Positions 1 through 9,527 of a DNA stretch of 50,764 bases are shown piece by piece; the stretch's first letter is position 1, and every line of letters starts with the position of its first letter. The notes under the pieces are model-generated. The model did not search any database and was not told where the DNA came from. It saw nothing but the letters and a program-made list of their open reading frames with translations. Position numbers and translations under genes: made by a program. Location: positions 1 through 50,764 of the forward strand of contig CAJMPY010000021.1 of assembly GCA_905215385.1 (NCBI GenBank), given 5' to 3'. This stretch comes from an uncultured bacterium (GTDB taxonomy: Bacteria; Actinomycetota; Coriobacteriia; Coriobacteriales; Coriobacteriaceae).

Positions 1-2662
1 CCAGGATCTCCTTGAGCTCAGCTGCACGGTCCCTCTTCTTCTGGACCACCGCGGGCGCAGCCTTGGCCACAAAGCCCTCGTTGGCAAGCGTCTTCTCGCA
101 GCCGGCGAGTTCCTTCTGGGCCGCGGCGATCTCCTTCTCCAGGCGTGCCTTCTCAGCCGAAAGGTCAACCTTGCCCTCGAGCACCACAAAGACCTCGACG
201 CCGCTGTCGACCACGGCAATGCTCGCAGCCGGCTTCTCAACATCGGTACCCATGACCAGCGAGGCGGTGTTCGCCAGCGGCTCGATGGTCGAGCGCAGGC
301 TCTCGAGCTTCTCGATATCCTCGGCACCGGCGCGCACGACAACGTCGAGCTCGGCCTTGGGGCTCAAGCGATAACGCGAACGCGTGGCGCGGGCGGCGGA
401 CACAACGGTGCGGCACAGCTCAAACGCGCGCTCGGCGGGCTCGTCAACGTACTTGGCGTAGTCGGCGGGCTCGGGCCACTTGGCGATCATGAGCGCCTCG
501 GCGCGGTTCACGTTGCCCTCGGCGTCCAGGTCGAGCACGCTCGCCGGCATGTTGTCCCATATTTCCTCGGTGACAAACGGCATAAGCGGGTGCATCAGGC
601 GAATGGAGGTGTCGAGCACAAAGATCAGATTGCGCTGAGCTTGCAAACGGCCCTCGCCCTTCAGGCGGGACTTGGTGACCTCGACGTACCAGTCGCAGAC
701 CTCGTTCCAGAAGAACTGCTGCACGCCGCGAGCCATGTCGCCAAAGGTGTAGTTCTCAATACCCTCGGTGACCATCTTCACGGCCTTGGCCAGGCGGCTG
801 AACATCCAGGCGTCGGCGGGCGTCTCCACGACGGGCTCGCCGGGCGTGTAGCCCTCCATGTTCATGAGCAGGAAGCGACTGGCGTTCCAGATCTTGGTCA
901 CAAACGACTTGGCCTGGTCGGTACGCGGGCTGTCGATGAGCTTCTTGGTCTTCTTGTCGATGTTCGCGTCGAACTTAACATCCTGGTTGTTGGTGCACAG
1001 CGTGAGCAGGTTGTAGCGCATGGCGTCGGCGCCATACATGCCAATGAGGTCCATGGGGTCAACGCCGTTGCCCTTGGACTTGGACATGCGGCTGCCGTCC
1101 TTGGCCAAGATCGTCGGGTAAATGACGACATCCTTAAACGGCACCTCGTCCAGGAAGTACAGCGAGCTCATGACCATGCGGGCGACCCACAGCGCGATGA
1201 TGTCGCGTGCGGTGACGAGCGCCGTCGTGGGATGATGGCCCTCGAGCAGCTCCGGCTTTTGCGGCCAGCCCTGCGTGGCGAAGGTCCACAGCTGCGAGCT
1301 GAACCAGGTGTCCAGCACGTTCTCGTCCTGATGGACGTGATGGCCGCCGCACTTGGGGCACACGTCGGTGTCCTCGGTAAGGGCGTCCTCCCAGCCGCAG
1401 TCCTCGCAGTAGAACACGGGGATGCGGTGGCCCCACCACAGCTGGCGGCTGATGCACCAGTCCTTGAGGTTCTCCATCCAGGTGGTGTAGGTCTGCGTCC
1501 AGCGCGCGGGGTGGAAGGTGACATTGCCGGAGTTAACGGCGTCGAGTGCCGGCCCCTTGAGCTTGTCGACGGCCACAAACCACTGCTCGGACAGCCACGG
1601 CTCCAGCGCGGAGTCGCAACGGTAGCAGTGCATGACGGAGTGATCGAGGTCCTCGACGTGGTCGAGCAGGCCGTGCTCCTCGAACCACTTGATGACGGCC
1701 TCGCGGCACTCGTCGCGGTTCATGCCGGTGAACTCGCCGTAGCCCTCGACGACCACCGCGTGCTCGTCGAAGATGTTGATCTGCGGCAGGTCGTGGGCCT
1801 GACCCATGGCGTAGTCGTTGGGGTCGTGGGCCGGGGTGACCTTGACGAAGCCGGAGCCAAAGTTGGCGTCGACATGCCAATCCTCAAAGATGGGAATCTC
1901 GCGGTTGACGATCGGCAGCATGACGGTCTTGCCCACAAAGGCGGCCTTCTCGAGGTCCTTCGGGGAGACGGCGACGCCCGTGTCGCCGAGCATGGTCTCG
2001 GGGCGCGTGGTGGCGACGACGATGTAGTCCTGGCCATTGACCGGCTCGGTCAGCGGGTAGCGCAGGTGCCACAGGTGGCCCTTCTCGTCCTTATACTCGG
2101 CCTCGTCGTCCGAGATGGCGGTGGTGCAGTTGGGGCACCAGTTGACGATGCGCTTGCCACGGTAGATCAGGCCGTCATGGTACCAGTCGCAGAAGACCTT
2201 GCGCACGGCCTGGGCGTAATCCTCGTCCATGGTGAAGCGCTCGTTGTCGAAGTCGACGGAGCAGCCCATGCGCTTGATCTGCTCGACGATGATGCCGCCG
2301 TACTCGTGGGTCCAGTCCCAGCAGGCGTCGACAAACTTATCGCGACCGATCTCCAGGCGGCTGATGCCCTCGCTCTTGAGCTTCTTGTCGACCTTGGTCT
2401 GCGTGGCGATACCGGCGTGATCGGTGCCCAGCACCCAGCGCGTGGACTTGCCGCGCATGCGGGCCATACGGACGATGGCGTCCTGGATGGAGTCGTCGGT
2501 AGCGTGACCCATGTGGAGCTTGCCGGTCACGTTGGGAGGCGGAATGGTGACGGTGCAGTCGCCCACGCCCTCGCGGCGCTTGTAGTAGCCGCCGTCGAGC
2601 CACTTCTGCAGGATCGCCGGCTCGTTGGTCGACGGATCGTAGTTCTTGGGCATTTCTTCCAT
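1..2662 (-). CDS. valS: Valine--tRNA ligase (C-terminal end cut by window edge)
   Basis: Charges tRNA-Val with valine in the cytoplasm. The reading frame runs from an ATG at 2662 off the left edge, giving 887 visible codons. The class I HIGH region reads PPPNVTGKLHMGH at residues 41-53 and the KMSKS loop reads RMSKSKGN at 525-532, so the catalytic core is complete. The last visible residues (NEGFVAKAAPAVVQKKRD and following) are the C-terminal coiled coil typical of ValRS, so only a few residues are missing. The start at 2662 has AGGGAG six bases upstream; an internal ATG three codons on is less well placed. A 40-base inverted repeat sits in the leader (2683-2722). Family assignment is secure. 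Confidence 0.97.
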   Translation of the reverse strand, partial: MEEMPKNYDPSTNEPAILQKWLDGGYYKRREGVGDCTVTIPPPNVTGKLHMGHATDDSIQDAIVRMARMRGKSTRWVLGTDHAGIATQTKVDKKLKSEGISRLEIGRDKFVDACWDWTHEYGGIIVEQIKRMGCSVDFDNERFTMDEDYAQAVRKVFCDWYHDGLIYRGKRIVNWCPNCTTAISDDEAEYKDEKGHLWHLRYPLTEPVNGQDYIVVATTRPETMLGDTGVAVSPKDLEKAAFVGKTVMLPIVNREIPIFEDWHVDANFGSGFVKVTPAHDPNDYAMGQAHDLPQINIFDEHAVVVEGYGEFTGMNRDECREAVIKWFEEHGLLDHVEDLDHSVMHCYRCDSALEPWLSEQWFVAVDKLKGPALDAVNSGNVTFHPARWTQTYTTWMENLKDWCISRQLWWGHRIPVFYCEDCGWEDALTEDTDVCPKCGGHHVHQDENVLDTWFSSQLWTFATQGWPQKPELLEGHHPTTALVTARDIIALWVARMVMSSLYFLDEVPFKDVVIYPTILAKDGSRMSKSKGNGVDPMDLIGMYGADAMRYNLLTLCTNNQDVKFDANIDKKTKKLIDSPRTDQAKSFVTKIWNASRFLLMNMEGYTPGEPVVETPADAWMFSRLAKAVKMVTEGIENYTFGDMARGVQQFFWNEVCDWYVEVTKSRLKGEGRLQAQRNLIFVLDTSIRLMHPLMPFVTEEIWDNMPASVLDLDAEGNVNRAEALMIAKWPEPADYAKYVDEPAERAFELCRTVVSAARATRSRYRLSPKAELDVVVRAGAEDIEKLESLRSTIEPLANTASLVMGTDVEKPAASIAVVDSGVEVFVVLEGKVDLSAEKARLEKEIAAAQKELAGCEKTLANEGFVAKAAPAVVQKKRDRAAELKEIL

Positions 2663-2682
2663 ATATCTCTCCCTTGCCCATC

Positions 2683-2722
2683 GGGGAGGAATGTAGGCCC
2701 GCTAGGGTCTGCATTCCTCCCC
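2683..2722. promoter_or_regulatory. Large inverted repeat in the valS leader
   Basis: Arms of 18 bases (2683-2700 and 2705-2722) flank a four-base loop. The repeat lies about 20 bases upstream of the valS start, just before its ribosome binding site. No T-run follows on the minus strand, so it is not a classical terminator. No T-box sequence (TGGNACC-type antiterminator) was found. The two imperfect pairs are G-T wobbles if the plus strand is transcribed but A-C mismatches on the minus-strand mRNA. Role unknown. Confidence 0.5.
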
Positions 2723-2816
2723 TTAGGTATCGATTACTTCAGTCTGATATGTCTTCGCTGAGGCTTAAACAAACACACAGAATAACACAGGTAGTTGGGG
2801 TTATTGCGTATATATA

Positions 2817-2852
2817 AAATAGCCTCCGACCGCAGGTGGTCGGAGGCTATTT
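2817..2852 (-). terminator. Rho-independent terminator after clpX
   Basis: A perfect 15 bp stem (2817-2831 and 2838-2852) with a six-base loop lies just past the clpX stop. On the minus strand it is followed by TTTTAT. It separates clpX from valS. Confidence 0.85.
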
Positions 2853-2873
2853 GCAAGCACGTTTTTGGCTGGT

Positions 2874-4283
2874 TTAGCCGTAGATGCGTTGGGGCTGTTC
2901 TTCGCCCTTTACGGAGGCTTCGGTTACGACAACCTTGGCGACGCCCTCCTCGCTGGGCAGGTCGAACATCGTCTGCTGAAGCACGTCTTCGCAGATGGCA
3001 CGCAGGCCGCGGGCTCCGGTCTTGCGGGCGAGCGCCATGCGGGCGATCTCGTGCAGGGCCGCGTCCTCAAACTCAAGATCGACGTCCTCGAGCTGGAACA
3101 TCTTGCGGTACTGGCGCACCACGGCGTTCTTGGGCTCGGTCAGAATCGACACCAGGTCGTCCTCGTCAAGCGCCTGCGTCTGGGTGACAACGGGCGTACG
3201 GCCCACGAACTCGGGGATCATGCCAAAGGCGTTGAGGTCCTGCGGGAGCACCTGACGCAGCAGGTCGTTCTCGTCGACCGAGGTGGGGCCGGCGATCTCG
3301 GAGTTAAAGCCCACGCCCTTGTTGCCCACGCGGTCGGCGATGATCTTGTCCAGACCCACAAAGGCACCGCCGCAGATAAACAGGATGTTAGTCGTGTCGA
3401 TCTGCAGGAGCTCCTGCTGGGGATGCTTGCGGCCGCCGGTGGGCGGAACGCTGGCCACCGTGCCCTCAAGAATCTTAAGCAGTGCCTGCTGAACGCCCTC
3501 GCCCGAAACATCACGGGTAATAGAGAGGTTCTCGGCCTTGCGGGCGATCTTGTCGATCTCGTCCACGTAGATAATGCCAACCTGCGCGCGCTCGATATCG
3601 CCATCGGCGGCATTGATGAGCTTGAGCAGGATGTTCTCCACGTCCTCGCCCACATAACCGGCCTCGGTAAGCGCGGTGGCGTCGGCGATGGCAAACGGCA
3701 CCTCGAGGATACGCGCGAGCGTCTGGGCGAGCAGGGTCTTACCGGTGCCGGTGGGACCAAGCAGCAAAATGTTGGACTTGGCGAGCTCCACCTCGTCCAT
3801 ATCATCGTCGAGCTGCGAGTCCAAACCGTCGTCAAAGGCCGAAAGCGCAGCACCGCCCTCGATCACGCGGCGGTAGTGGTTGTACACGGCAACCGACATG
3901 GCACGCTTGGCGTCCTCCTGGCCCATAACATAGGCCGAAAGCTCGTCATAGATCTCGTGCGGCGTCGGCACGTGCGTAATGACCTGACGGGCGTCGTCCT
4001 CGAGCTCAAAGCCCTCGGCCTCGGGGTCCACGGCGGGCTGGGATGCAGCCTGGCCGTGATCGTTGAGGAAGCCCGGCAGCTTGCCGTTGCGGGCGGCGTC
4101 CATAAAGTCCGAAGCCAGCGACTCCTCCAAGATTTCGGAGCAGGCGGCGACGCACTCGTCGCAGATAAAGATATTGGTCGGGCCCTTCACCAGGCGGCGA
4201 ACCTGACCCTGCTCTTTTCCGCAGAAGGAGCAGCGGATGGGGTTGCCGTTCTCGTCGAAGCCGTCCTGCATGTTACCGGCCAT
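2874..4283 (-). CDS. clpX: ATP-dependent Clp protease ATP-binding subunit ClpX
   Basis: AAA+ unfoldase that recognises tagged proteins and threads them into ClpP. The 469-residue protein has the N-terminal C4 zinc-binding domain (Cys18, Cys21, Cys41, Cys44), Walker A GPTGTGKT at 176-183, a Walker B region reading IIYVDEIDKI, the pore-loop motif GYVGEDVE and the sensor-2 KTGARGLR. An acidic insert (DDGLDSQLDDDMDEV) lies just before the Walker A strand. The frame is open upstream, but the ATG at 4283 is chosen because it has AAGGA about nine bases before it and begins one base after the clpP stop. The two genes are therefore surely co-transcribed. It ends in a strong terminator. Confidence 0.96.
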   Translation of the reverse strand: MAGNMQDGFDENGNPIRCSFCGKEQGQVRRLVKGPTNIFICDECVAACSEILEESLASDFMDAARNGKLPGFLNDHGQAASQPAVDPEAEGFELEDDARQVITHVPTPHEIYDELSAYVMGQEDAKRAMSVAVYNHYRRVIEGGAALSAFDDGLDSQLDDDMDEVELAKSNILLLGPTGTGKTLLAQTLARILEVPFAIADATALTEAGYVGEDVENILLKLINAADGDIERAQVGIIYVDEIDKIARKAENLSITRDVSGEGVQQALLKILEGTVASVPPTGGRKHPQQELLQIDTTNILFICGGAFVGLDKIIADRVGNKGVGFNSEIAGPTSVDENDLLRQVLPQDLNAFGMIPEFVGRTPVVTQTQALDEDDLVSILTEPKNAVVRQYRKMFQLEDVDLEFEDAALHEIARMALARKTGARGLRAICEDVLQQTMFDLPSEEGVAKVVVTEASVKGEEQPQRIYG

Positions 4284-4284
4284 C

Positions 4285-4905
4285 CTAGGCGTCCTTCGCG
4301 GCGAGGTCGCGCGAGGTGACAATGCGGTCAATCAGACCGTAGTCGAGGGCCTCGGCAGCAGTGAGGTAGTTGTCGCGCTCGGTATCGGCCTGGACCTTCT
4401 CGATGGGCTGGCCCGAGGCATCGGACAAGATCTGGTTGAGCTCGCGGCGGGTCTTCTTGATCTCCTCGGCCACAATCTCAATCTCGGTCTGCTGACCTTG
4501 AGCACCGCCGCTGGGCTGGTGAATCATGACCTTGGAGTGCGGCAGGCAGAAGCGCTTGCCCTTGGCGCCAGCCGAAAGCAGCACGGCAGCCATGGACGCG
4601 GCCATACCGACGCAGATGGTGGAGACCTGCGGCTTGATAAAGTTCATGGTGTCAAGAATCGCCAGGCCAGAGTAAACCTCGCCACCGGGCGAATTGATGT
4701 AGAGCGAGATATCCTTCTCGGCATCCTGGCTCTCAAGATGCAGCAGCTGGGCAACGACCAGGTTGGCGCTGACGGAGTTGATCTCCTCGCCCAAGAAGAT
4801 GATGCGGTCGTTGAGCAGGCGCGAATAGATATCGTAGCTGCGCTCGCCGCGCGGCGTCTGCTCGATAACGTATGGCACGAGGGCGGAATCGAACTTAGCG
4901 ATCAT
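4285..4905 (-). CDS. clpP: ATP-dependent Clp protease proteolytic subunit ClpP
   Basis: Serine peptidase that forms the proteolytic barrel for ClpX. With the ATG at 4905 the protein has 206 residues, the usual ClpP length. The catalytic triad is visible: Ser104 in GMAAS, His129 in MIHQP and Asp178 in TERD. The frame is open further upstream to a TTG at 4935, but GGAG lies six bases before the ATG at 4905, which fits better; ATG 4911 is a close alternative. It is followed after one base by clpX. A hairpin at 4952-4992 separates it from tig. Confidence 0.95.
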   Translation of the reverse strand: MIAKFDSALVPYVIEQTPRGERSYDIYSRLLNDRIIFLGEEINSVSANLVVAQLLHLESQDAEKDISLYINSPGGEVYSGLAILDTMNFIKPQVSTICVGMAASMAAVLLSAGAKGKRFCLPHSKVMIHQPSGGAQGQQTEIEIVAEEIKKTRRELNQILSDASGQPIEKVQADTERDNYLTAAEALDYGLIDRIVTSRDLAAKDA

Positions 4906-4951
4906 ACGCATCTCCATTTCTCTCTTGCGGACCAAATTGGTTCTAGATAAA

Positions 4952-4992
4952 CGTACGGTGCCCGCATGCTATGCATTGGCTGGCACCGTACG
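4952..4992 (-). terminator. Hairpin between tig and clpP, probable tig terminator
   Basis: Perfect 11 bp arms (4952-4962 and 4982-4992) enclose a loop that is itself palindromic. On the minus strand the stem is followed by TTTATC, a weak T-run. It lies 77 bases after tig and 47 bases before the clpP start, so it may instead be a leader structure of clpP if the promoter is the TATAAG-like box near 5010. Confidence 0.5.
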
Positions 4993-5068
4993 AAGCAACC
5001 GGATAACCGGCTTATAACTTTACCCCATCACGGGCGCACGCATGCGCTCGCGGGCAAGGTGGCGAGAA

Positions 5069-6367
5069 TTACTCGGCGTCCTTGGCGGTCTCGTCGACCT
5101 CGGTCACCTTGGCGTTCTCGACAAGGTGGTCGACGGCCTTGGAGCGACGGATGGACTCGCGGACGGCAGGCATGCGGCCATCGGCGATGAACTCGGCCTT
5201 GGAAGCCTCGACGTCCTTGACGCCGGCCTTCTCGAACTCGGCGTTGATGTCGTCCTCGGTGACCTCGATCTTGAGCTCGCGGGCGAGGGCGTCGAGAGCC
5301 AGGGACTCACGGGCAACGTCGTTGGCCTGCTTGTGCAGGTCGGCGATGAACTGCTCCATGGTCAGGCCGGAAGCGGGCAGCCAGGTGTCCAGAGTCATGC
5401 CGCGGGCAGCGAGGTTGGACAGGAAGTTCTGGCCAAGCTCCTCAAAGACGGACTGCTCATAGTCGGCGTCCATCTCCTCGAGCTGCAGGCGCTCGGCGAG
5501 AGCGGTGACGCAACGGTTCTCCTTCTCGGCCGGGAGGCGGGAAGCCTTGTCCTGCTCGATCTCAATCTTGATGGCGTCGCGCATGGCGTCGATGCTGTCG
5601 AAGCCAAAGTCGGACTTGACGAGCTCGTCGGTGAGCTCGGGGGTGTTGCGGACCTTGATGCCCTTGACGGTGACCTCGACGGTGTGGGTCTCGGCCTCCT
5701 CGCCCTCCTCGACCTCGTCGGTCCAGGTGACGGTCTTGACGTCGTCGACGTTAGCGCCGATCAGAGCCTCGTTGAACTCCTTGGGGTTGCTGTCGCTACC
5801 GGCGATGAACATGCGGCCCTCGGCGGCGAAGTTCTCGGCGTTCTCGACGGCCTTGAGGTCGACGGTGACGTAGTCCTCGGCCTCGACGGCGCGACCCTCG
5901 ACGTCCTCGAAGGTGGCACGGTAGCTCAGGAGCATCTCGACCTGGTTGTTGATCTCGGACTCGGTGACCTCCGCAGGGGGCATCTCGATCTCGACGGCGT
6001 CGAAGGAGGAGAGCTCGGCGGCAGGACGCAGAGAGAACTCGACGGTGTAGGTGTAGTCCTCGTGATCCTTGGCGAGGTCGAGCTCCTTGTAGTCACCGTT
6101 CTTGACGGGGACGATGTCCAGCTCGTTGAGGACGGCGGGCTCGTTCTTGGCAATCAGGTCGTTGGTGGCCTGAGCGAGGGTAGCCTCGGCGCCAAGAGCA
6201 GAGTCGATGACCGGACGGGGGGCCTTACCGGCGCGGAAGCCCGGGAAGCGGTACTTCTTGGCGGTCTCCTTGTAGGCCTTCTTAATCGCGGCGTCGACGT
6301 CGGCGGCCGGGATGGTGACCGTAGCGGTGAGCTTGGCGTCCTTGACGTCAGAAGCGGTGATGTTCAA
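5069..6367 (-). CDS. tig: Trigger factor (ribosome-bound chaperone and prolyl isomerase)
   Basis: Binds the ribosome exit tunnel and helps new chains fold. The 432-residue protein has the N-terminal ribosome-docking signature GFRAGKAP at 43-50, then the FKBP-like isomerase domain and the long helical C-terminal chaperone arms. The frame is open well upstream, even through tRNA-Leu, but that part is not protein. The likely start is TTG at 6367: AGGAGG ends six bases before it and the protein then begins MNITASDVKD. An upstream ATG at 6382 would put the ribosome binding site inside the coding region. Context with clpP and clpX is the common tig-clpP-clpX order. Confidence 0.95.
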   Translation of the reverse strand: MNITASDVKDAKLTATVTIPAADVDAAIKKAYKETAKKYRFPGFRAGKAPRPVIDSALGAEATLAQATNDLIAKNEPAVLNELDIVPVKNGDYKELDLAKDHEDYTYTVEFSLRPAAELSSFDAVEIEMPPAEVTESEINNQVEMLLSYRATFEDVEGRAVEAEDYVTVDLKAVENAENFAAEGRMFIAGSDSNPKEFNEALIGANVDDVKTVTWTDEVEEGEEAETHTVEVTVKGIKVRNTPELTDELVKSDFGFDSIDAMRDAIKIEIEQDKASRLPAEKENRCVTALAERLQLEEMDADYEQSVFEELGQNFLSNLAARGMTLDTWLPASGLTMEQFIADLHKQANDVARESLALDALARELKIEVTEDDINAEFEKAGVKDVEASKAEFIADGRMPAVRESIRRSKAVDHLVENAKVTEVDETAKDAE

Positions 6368-6457
6368 CACGTTCCTCCTCATACTGCCCAGCTTATCTGA
6401 GGTGCTGGTACCTTTATGCAACAAGCGTCGCGAGGGCATAAGCCGACGCGGGTGCGT

Positions 6458-6541
6458 TGGTGCGGGCGAAAGGACTCGAACCTTCACGGGAATCCCACCA
6501 GAACCTAAATCTGGCGCGTCTACCAATTCCGCCACGCCCGC
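6458..6541 (-). tRNA. tRNA-Leu (anticodon UAG)
   Basis: Acceptor arms GCGGGCG and CGCCCGC pair, the anticodon stem CCAGA/TCTGG encloses loop TTTAGGT with anticodon TAG, and there is a longer variable arm as expected for leucine. CCA is encoded (6458-6460). A possible -10 box TATCAT lies at 6561-6566. Confidence 0.96.
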
Positions 6542-6632
6542 ATATGCGCACAGATTAGGAATGATAGCAGATACAAGCGGCAAGCGCACGCACACGTTTT
6601 TGGCTCACGACCTCACCACGAGTTGCGACTGC

Positions 6633-6668
6633 CCGCATCCCACAATTCGGCCGAAACGCGGGATGCGG
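6633..6668 (-). terminator. Weak hairpin after the molybdenum hydroxylase gene
   Basis: Arms of 9 bp (6633-6641 and 6660-6668) lie just beyond the stop of the Mo hydroxylase gene. No T-run follows, so terminator activity is uncertain. Confidence 0.35.
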
Positions 6669-6695
6669 TTTCCGAACGGGAGCTGACGAGTTCGC

Positions 6696-9527
6696 CTACT
6701 CCCCCAGCAGGGCCTTCTCGGGCGTGATGGGCAGCGAGCGAACCTGGTGGCCGGTGGCGTGCGCCACGGCCGAGGCCACGGCGGCGAGCGGCGTGTTGAT
6801 GACAACCTCGCCGATCGACTTGGCGCCAAACGGGCCCGTCGGCTCGTAGCTCGGCTCAAAGGCCACGCGAATGCTGCCGATATCCAGACGCGTGGGCAGC
6901 TTGTAGCTCATAAAGTTGCCGGTGCGCAGGCGGCCGCGGTCGTCGTGCTCGACGATTTCGTAGAGCGCGTGACCGATACCCTGGGCAATGCCGCCCTCGG
7001 CCTGGACGCGCGCGAGCGCCTCGTTGATCACGGTACCGCAGTCCACAGCCGCCGCGTAGTCCACCACGGTCACCTTGCCGGTGGCCTTGTCGACCTCGAC
7101 CTCGGCAATGCCGGCCATAAACGGCGGAGGCGAAACGGGCAGGCAGGCAGAGGCGTGCGAAGTCAGCGCGTCGCCACCCTCGATGTTCTTGACGCACAGG
7201 TTGGCAAAGTCGCGCAGCGTGAGGTAGCAGTTCTGCTCGCGCGCAGCACGCTCGTCGGACAGGCGCACGTACTGGCCGTCGAAGACCACGTCGACGACGT
7301 CAACATCCCACATCTGGGCGGCCTTGGCGCAAATCTTCTGGCGCAGCTCGGTCGCGGCGTTCTTGGCTGCCAAGCCCGTCACGTACGTACCCGAGCTCGC
7401 GTACGAGCCGGCGTCGAACGGCGACACGTCGGTGTCCACGCCGCGCACCACGATCAGCGAGCTCTCCACGCCCAGCTCCTCGGCGGCAATCTGCGCCAGG
7501 ATCGTGTCGACGCCCATACCGTTATCGGTGGCGCCGGTGCCGATGGTAATGAAGCCGTCCTCTTCCAGGCGCATGTCGATGCCGGCGATGTCCACGTTGG
7601 AGATGCCCGAGCCCTGCATGGTGAGCGCGCAGCCCAGGGCGCGCACGCGGTCGCCCAGGTCCACGGCCAGCGGCTTGTCGCGCCAACCGATCATGTCCAT
7701 CGCGCGCAGCAGGCAGCGGTCGAGCGCACAGGCGTTGAGCTTTTCGTTGTAGTACTGCGGCATGACCTCGCCCTCGTGCACCATGTTCTTAAGGCGCAGG
7801 TCGGCGGGGTCCATGTGCAGCATGTCGGCGAGCTCGTTGACGGCGCTCTCCACGGCAAACTGGCCCTGGGTGGCACCGTAGCCGCGATACGCGCCGCCGC
7901 GGTTGGTGTTGGTGTAGACGGCGTCCCACCTAAAGCGGCTCGCCTTCACATGGTTGTAGATCGGCAGGCTCTTGTGGCCCGAAAGGCCGATCGTCGTGGT
8001 GGCGTGCTCGCCGTAAGCGCCGGCGTTGGAAAGCGTATGCAGGTCGATGGCCGTGATGGTGCCGTCGTTCATGGCGCCCAGCTTAACGGTCATCTGCATC
8101 TGGTGGCGCGAGTTGCCCGCAGTGATGGTCTCCTCGCGGGTGTAGCAGCAGTAGCTCGGACGGCCGGTCTGCTGGGTGACGAACGCCACGAAGATCTCGC
8201 AGCAGCCCGTCTGCTTGGAGCCAAAGCCGCCGCCGATGCGCGGCTTAATGACCTGCACCTGCGACTGCGGAATGTCGAGCGACTGCGCGACCATGCGGCG
8301 CACGTGGAAGGGCACCTGCGTGGAGGTGGTCACCGAGATGCGCCCGAACGCGTCGGTCGTCGCAAAGGCGCGGAAGGTCTCCATGGGCGCGGTCTGCGTG
8401 GCCTGGCTGGTGTAGGTGCGCTCAAAGACGATGTCGCTCTGGGCGAAGGCCTCGTCCAGATCGCCATAATCGCTGGTACCGCTGCACACCAGGTTGCGCG
8501 GAACATCACCGCCCTGCGGGAACATAAAGGTCACGTCGCCCTCGGGGTGGACCACGATGTCGTTATCGAGCGCCTGGGTAAAGTCGAGCAAGGGCTCGAG
8601 CACCTCGTAGTCGACCTTGATGAGCTTGAGCGCCTTATCGGCGGCCTCCTCGGTCTCGGCGGCGACGATCGCCACCTCTTCGTTTTGATAACGGACGAGG
8701 TTCTCGAGAATCAGACGGTCGTAGGGACTCGGCTGCGGATAGCTCTGGCCGGCAATGGTAAAACGGCGCTTGGGAACGTCCTCGTAGGTGTAGACGCCCA
8801 CCACGCCGGGCACCTTCAGGGCGCGCGACGTATCGATGGAGCGGATCTTGGCGCGGGCATAGGGGCTGCGCTTGAGTTTGACGATGAGCGCACCGGCGGG
8901 CACCATATCGCCCGTGTAGACGGGACGGCCCTCGAGCAGGGCCTTCGAGTCCTTCTTGGGCTGCTTATGGGTAATCTGCTTGTAGGAGACGCCGTCGGAG
9001 CTCGTGTCGTTGACCGGCAGCTCGGGCATCTCAAAGCCCACCTGCACGCCGGACTCGTTAAGGAAGCGGACGATGGCGCGCAGCTGGCTCTCGTAGCCGC
9101 TGCAGCGGCAGAGGTTGCCAGCCAGCTGGCGCGAGAGCTCCTCGCGCGTGGCGACGAGGCTCGGGTCCTCCTTGGCGGCGCGGGCAAGCGCCAGCACGTT
9201 CATGATGAGGCCGGGGGCGCAAAAACCGCACTGCTCGGCACCTTCGGCAGCCATCGCGCGGGCGAGCGTCTCGGACTCGGCCTTGAGACCCTCGAGCGTG
9301 GTGACGGAGCGGCCCTCGACGCGAGCGGCGGGAACCGAGCAGCTCAGCACCGGATCGTCGTCGAGCCACACCGTGCACAGGCCGCAGTTGGTGGTCTCGC
9401 AGGCGCAGCGCACCGACGCACAGCCCTGCTCGCGCAACAGTGCAAAGAGCATGGTGTCGGGGGCAATCTGAACCTTGACCTTACGGCCGTTGAGCGTAAA
9501 GGAAAGATCGATGAGTTTGGCAGCCAT
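6696..9527 (-). CDS. Molybdenum hydroxylase, fused [2Fe-2S] and Mo-cofactor subunit (xanthine dehydrogenase family)
   Basis: A 943-residue oxidoreductase subunit of the xanthine dehydrogenase/aldehyde oxidoreductase family. The N-terminal plant-type [2Fe-2S] domain has Cys43, Cys48, Cys51 and Cys63. The second, helical [2Fe-2S] domain has Cys100, Cys103, Cys140 and Cys142. From about residue 200 onward comes the molybdopterin-binding part with GGGFGSKQ near 437 and GAKSIGE, whose Glu907 matches the catalytic glutamate of the family. Fusion of iron-sulfur and Mo parts without FAD is as in Desulfovibrio aldehyde oxidoreductase; here FAD is on the gene just upstream, which overlaps by one base (TAATG). 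The substrate cannot be told from sequence; purine, aldehyde and N-heterocycle are all possible. Confidence 0.88.
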   Translation of the reverse strand: MAAKLIDLSFTLNGRKVKVQIAPDTMLFALLREQGCASVRCACETTNCGLCTVWLDDDPVLSCSVPAARVEGRSVTTLEGLKAESETLARAMAAEGAEQCGFCAPGLIMNVLALARAAKEDPSLVATREELSRQLAGNLCRCSGYESQLRAIVRFLNESGVQVGFEMPELPVNDTSSDGVSYKQITHKQPKKDSKALLEGRPVYTGDMVPAGALIVKLKRSPYARAKIRSIDTSRALKVPGVVGVYTYEDVPKRRFTIAGQSYPQPSPYDRLILENLVRYQNEEVAIVAAETEEAADKALKLIKVDYEVLEPLLDFTQALDNDIVVHPEGDVTFMFPQGGDVPRNLVCSGTSDYGDLDEAFAQSDIVFERTYTSQATQTAPMETFRAFATTDAFGRISVTTSTQVPFHVRRMVAQSLDIPQSQVQVIKPRIGGGFGSKQTGCCEIFVAFVTQQTGRPSYCCYTREETITAGNSRHQMQMTVKLGAMNDGTITAIDLHTLSNAGAYGEHATTTIGLSGHKSLPIYNHVKASRFRWDAVYTNTNRGGAYRGYGATQGQFAVESAVNELADMLHMDPADLRLKNMVHEGEVMPQYYNEKLNACALDRCLLRAMDMIGWRDKPLAVDLGDRVRALGCALTMQGSGISNVDIAGIDMRLEEDGFITIGTGATDNGMGVDTILAQIAAEELGVESSLIVVRGVDTDVSPFDAGSYASSGTYVTGLAAKNAATELRQKICAKAAQMWDVDVVDVVFDGQYVRLSDERAAREQNCYLTLRDFANLCVKNIEGGDALTSHASACLPVSPPPFMAGIAEVEVDKATGKVTVVDYAAAVDCGTVINEALARVQAEGGIAQGIGHALYEIVEHDDRGRLRTGNFMSYKLPTRLDIGSIRVAFEPSYEPTGPFGAKSIGEVVINTPLAAVASAVAHATGHQVRSLPITPEKALLGE

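Noticed and set aside
2663..2816. T-box riboswitch upstream of valS
   Set aside because: No antiterminator TGGNACC-type element or specifier loop could be found; only the inverted repeat is present.
6368..6595. N-terminal extension of trigger factor through tRNA-Leu
   Set aside because: The extension translates the tRNA itself; an ideal ribosome binding site precedes the internal TTG start at 6367.
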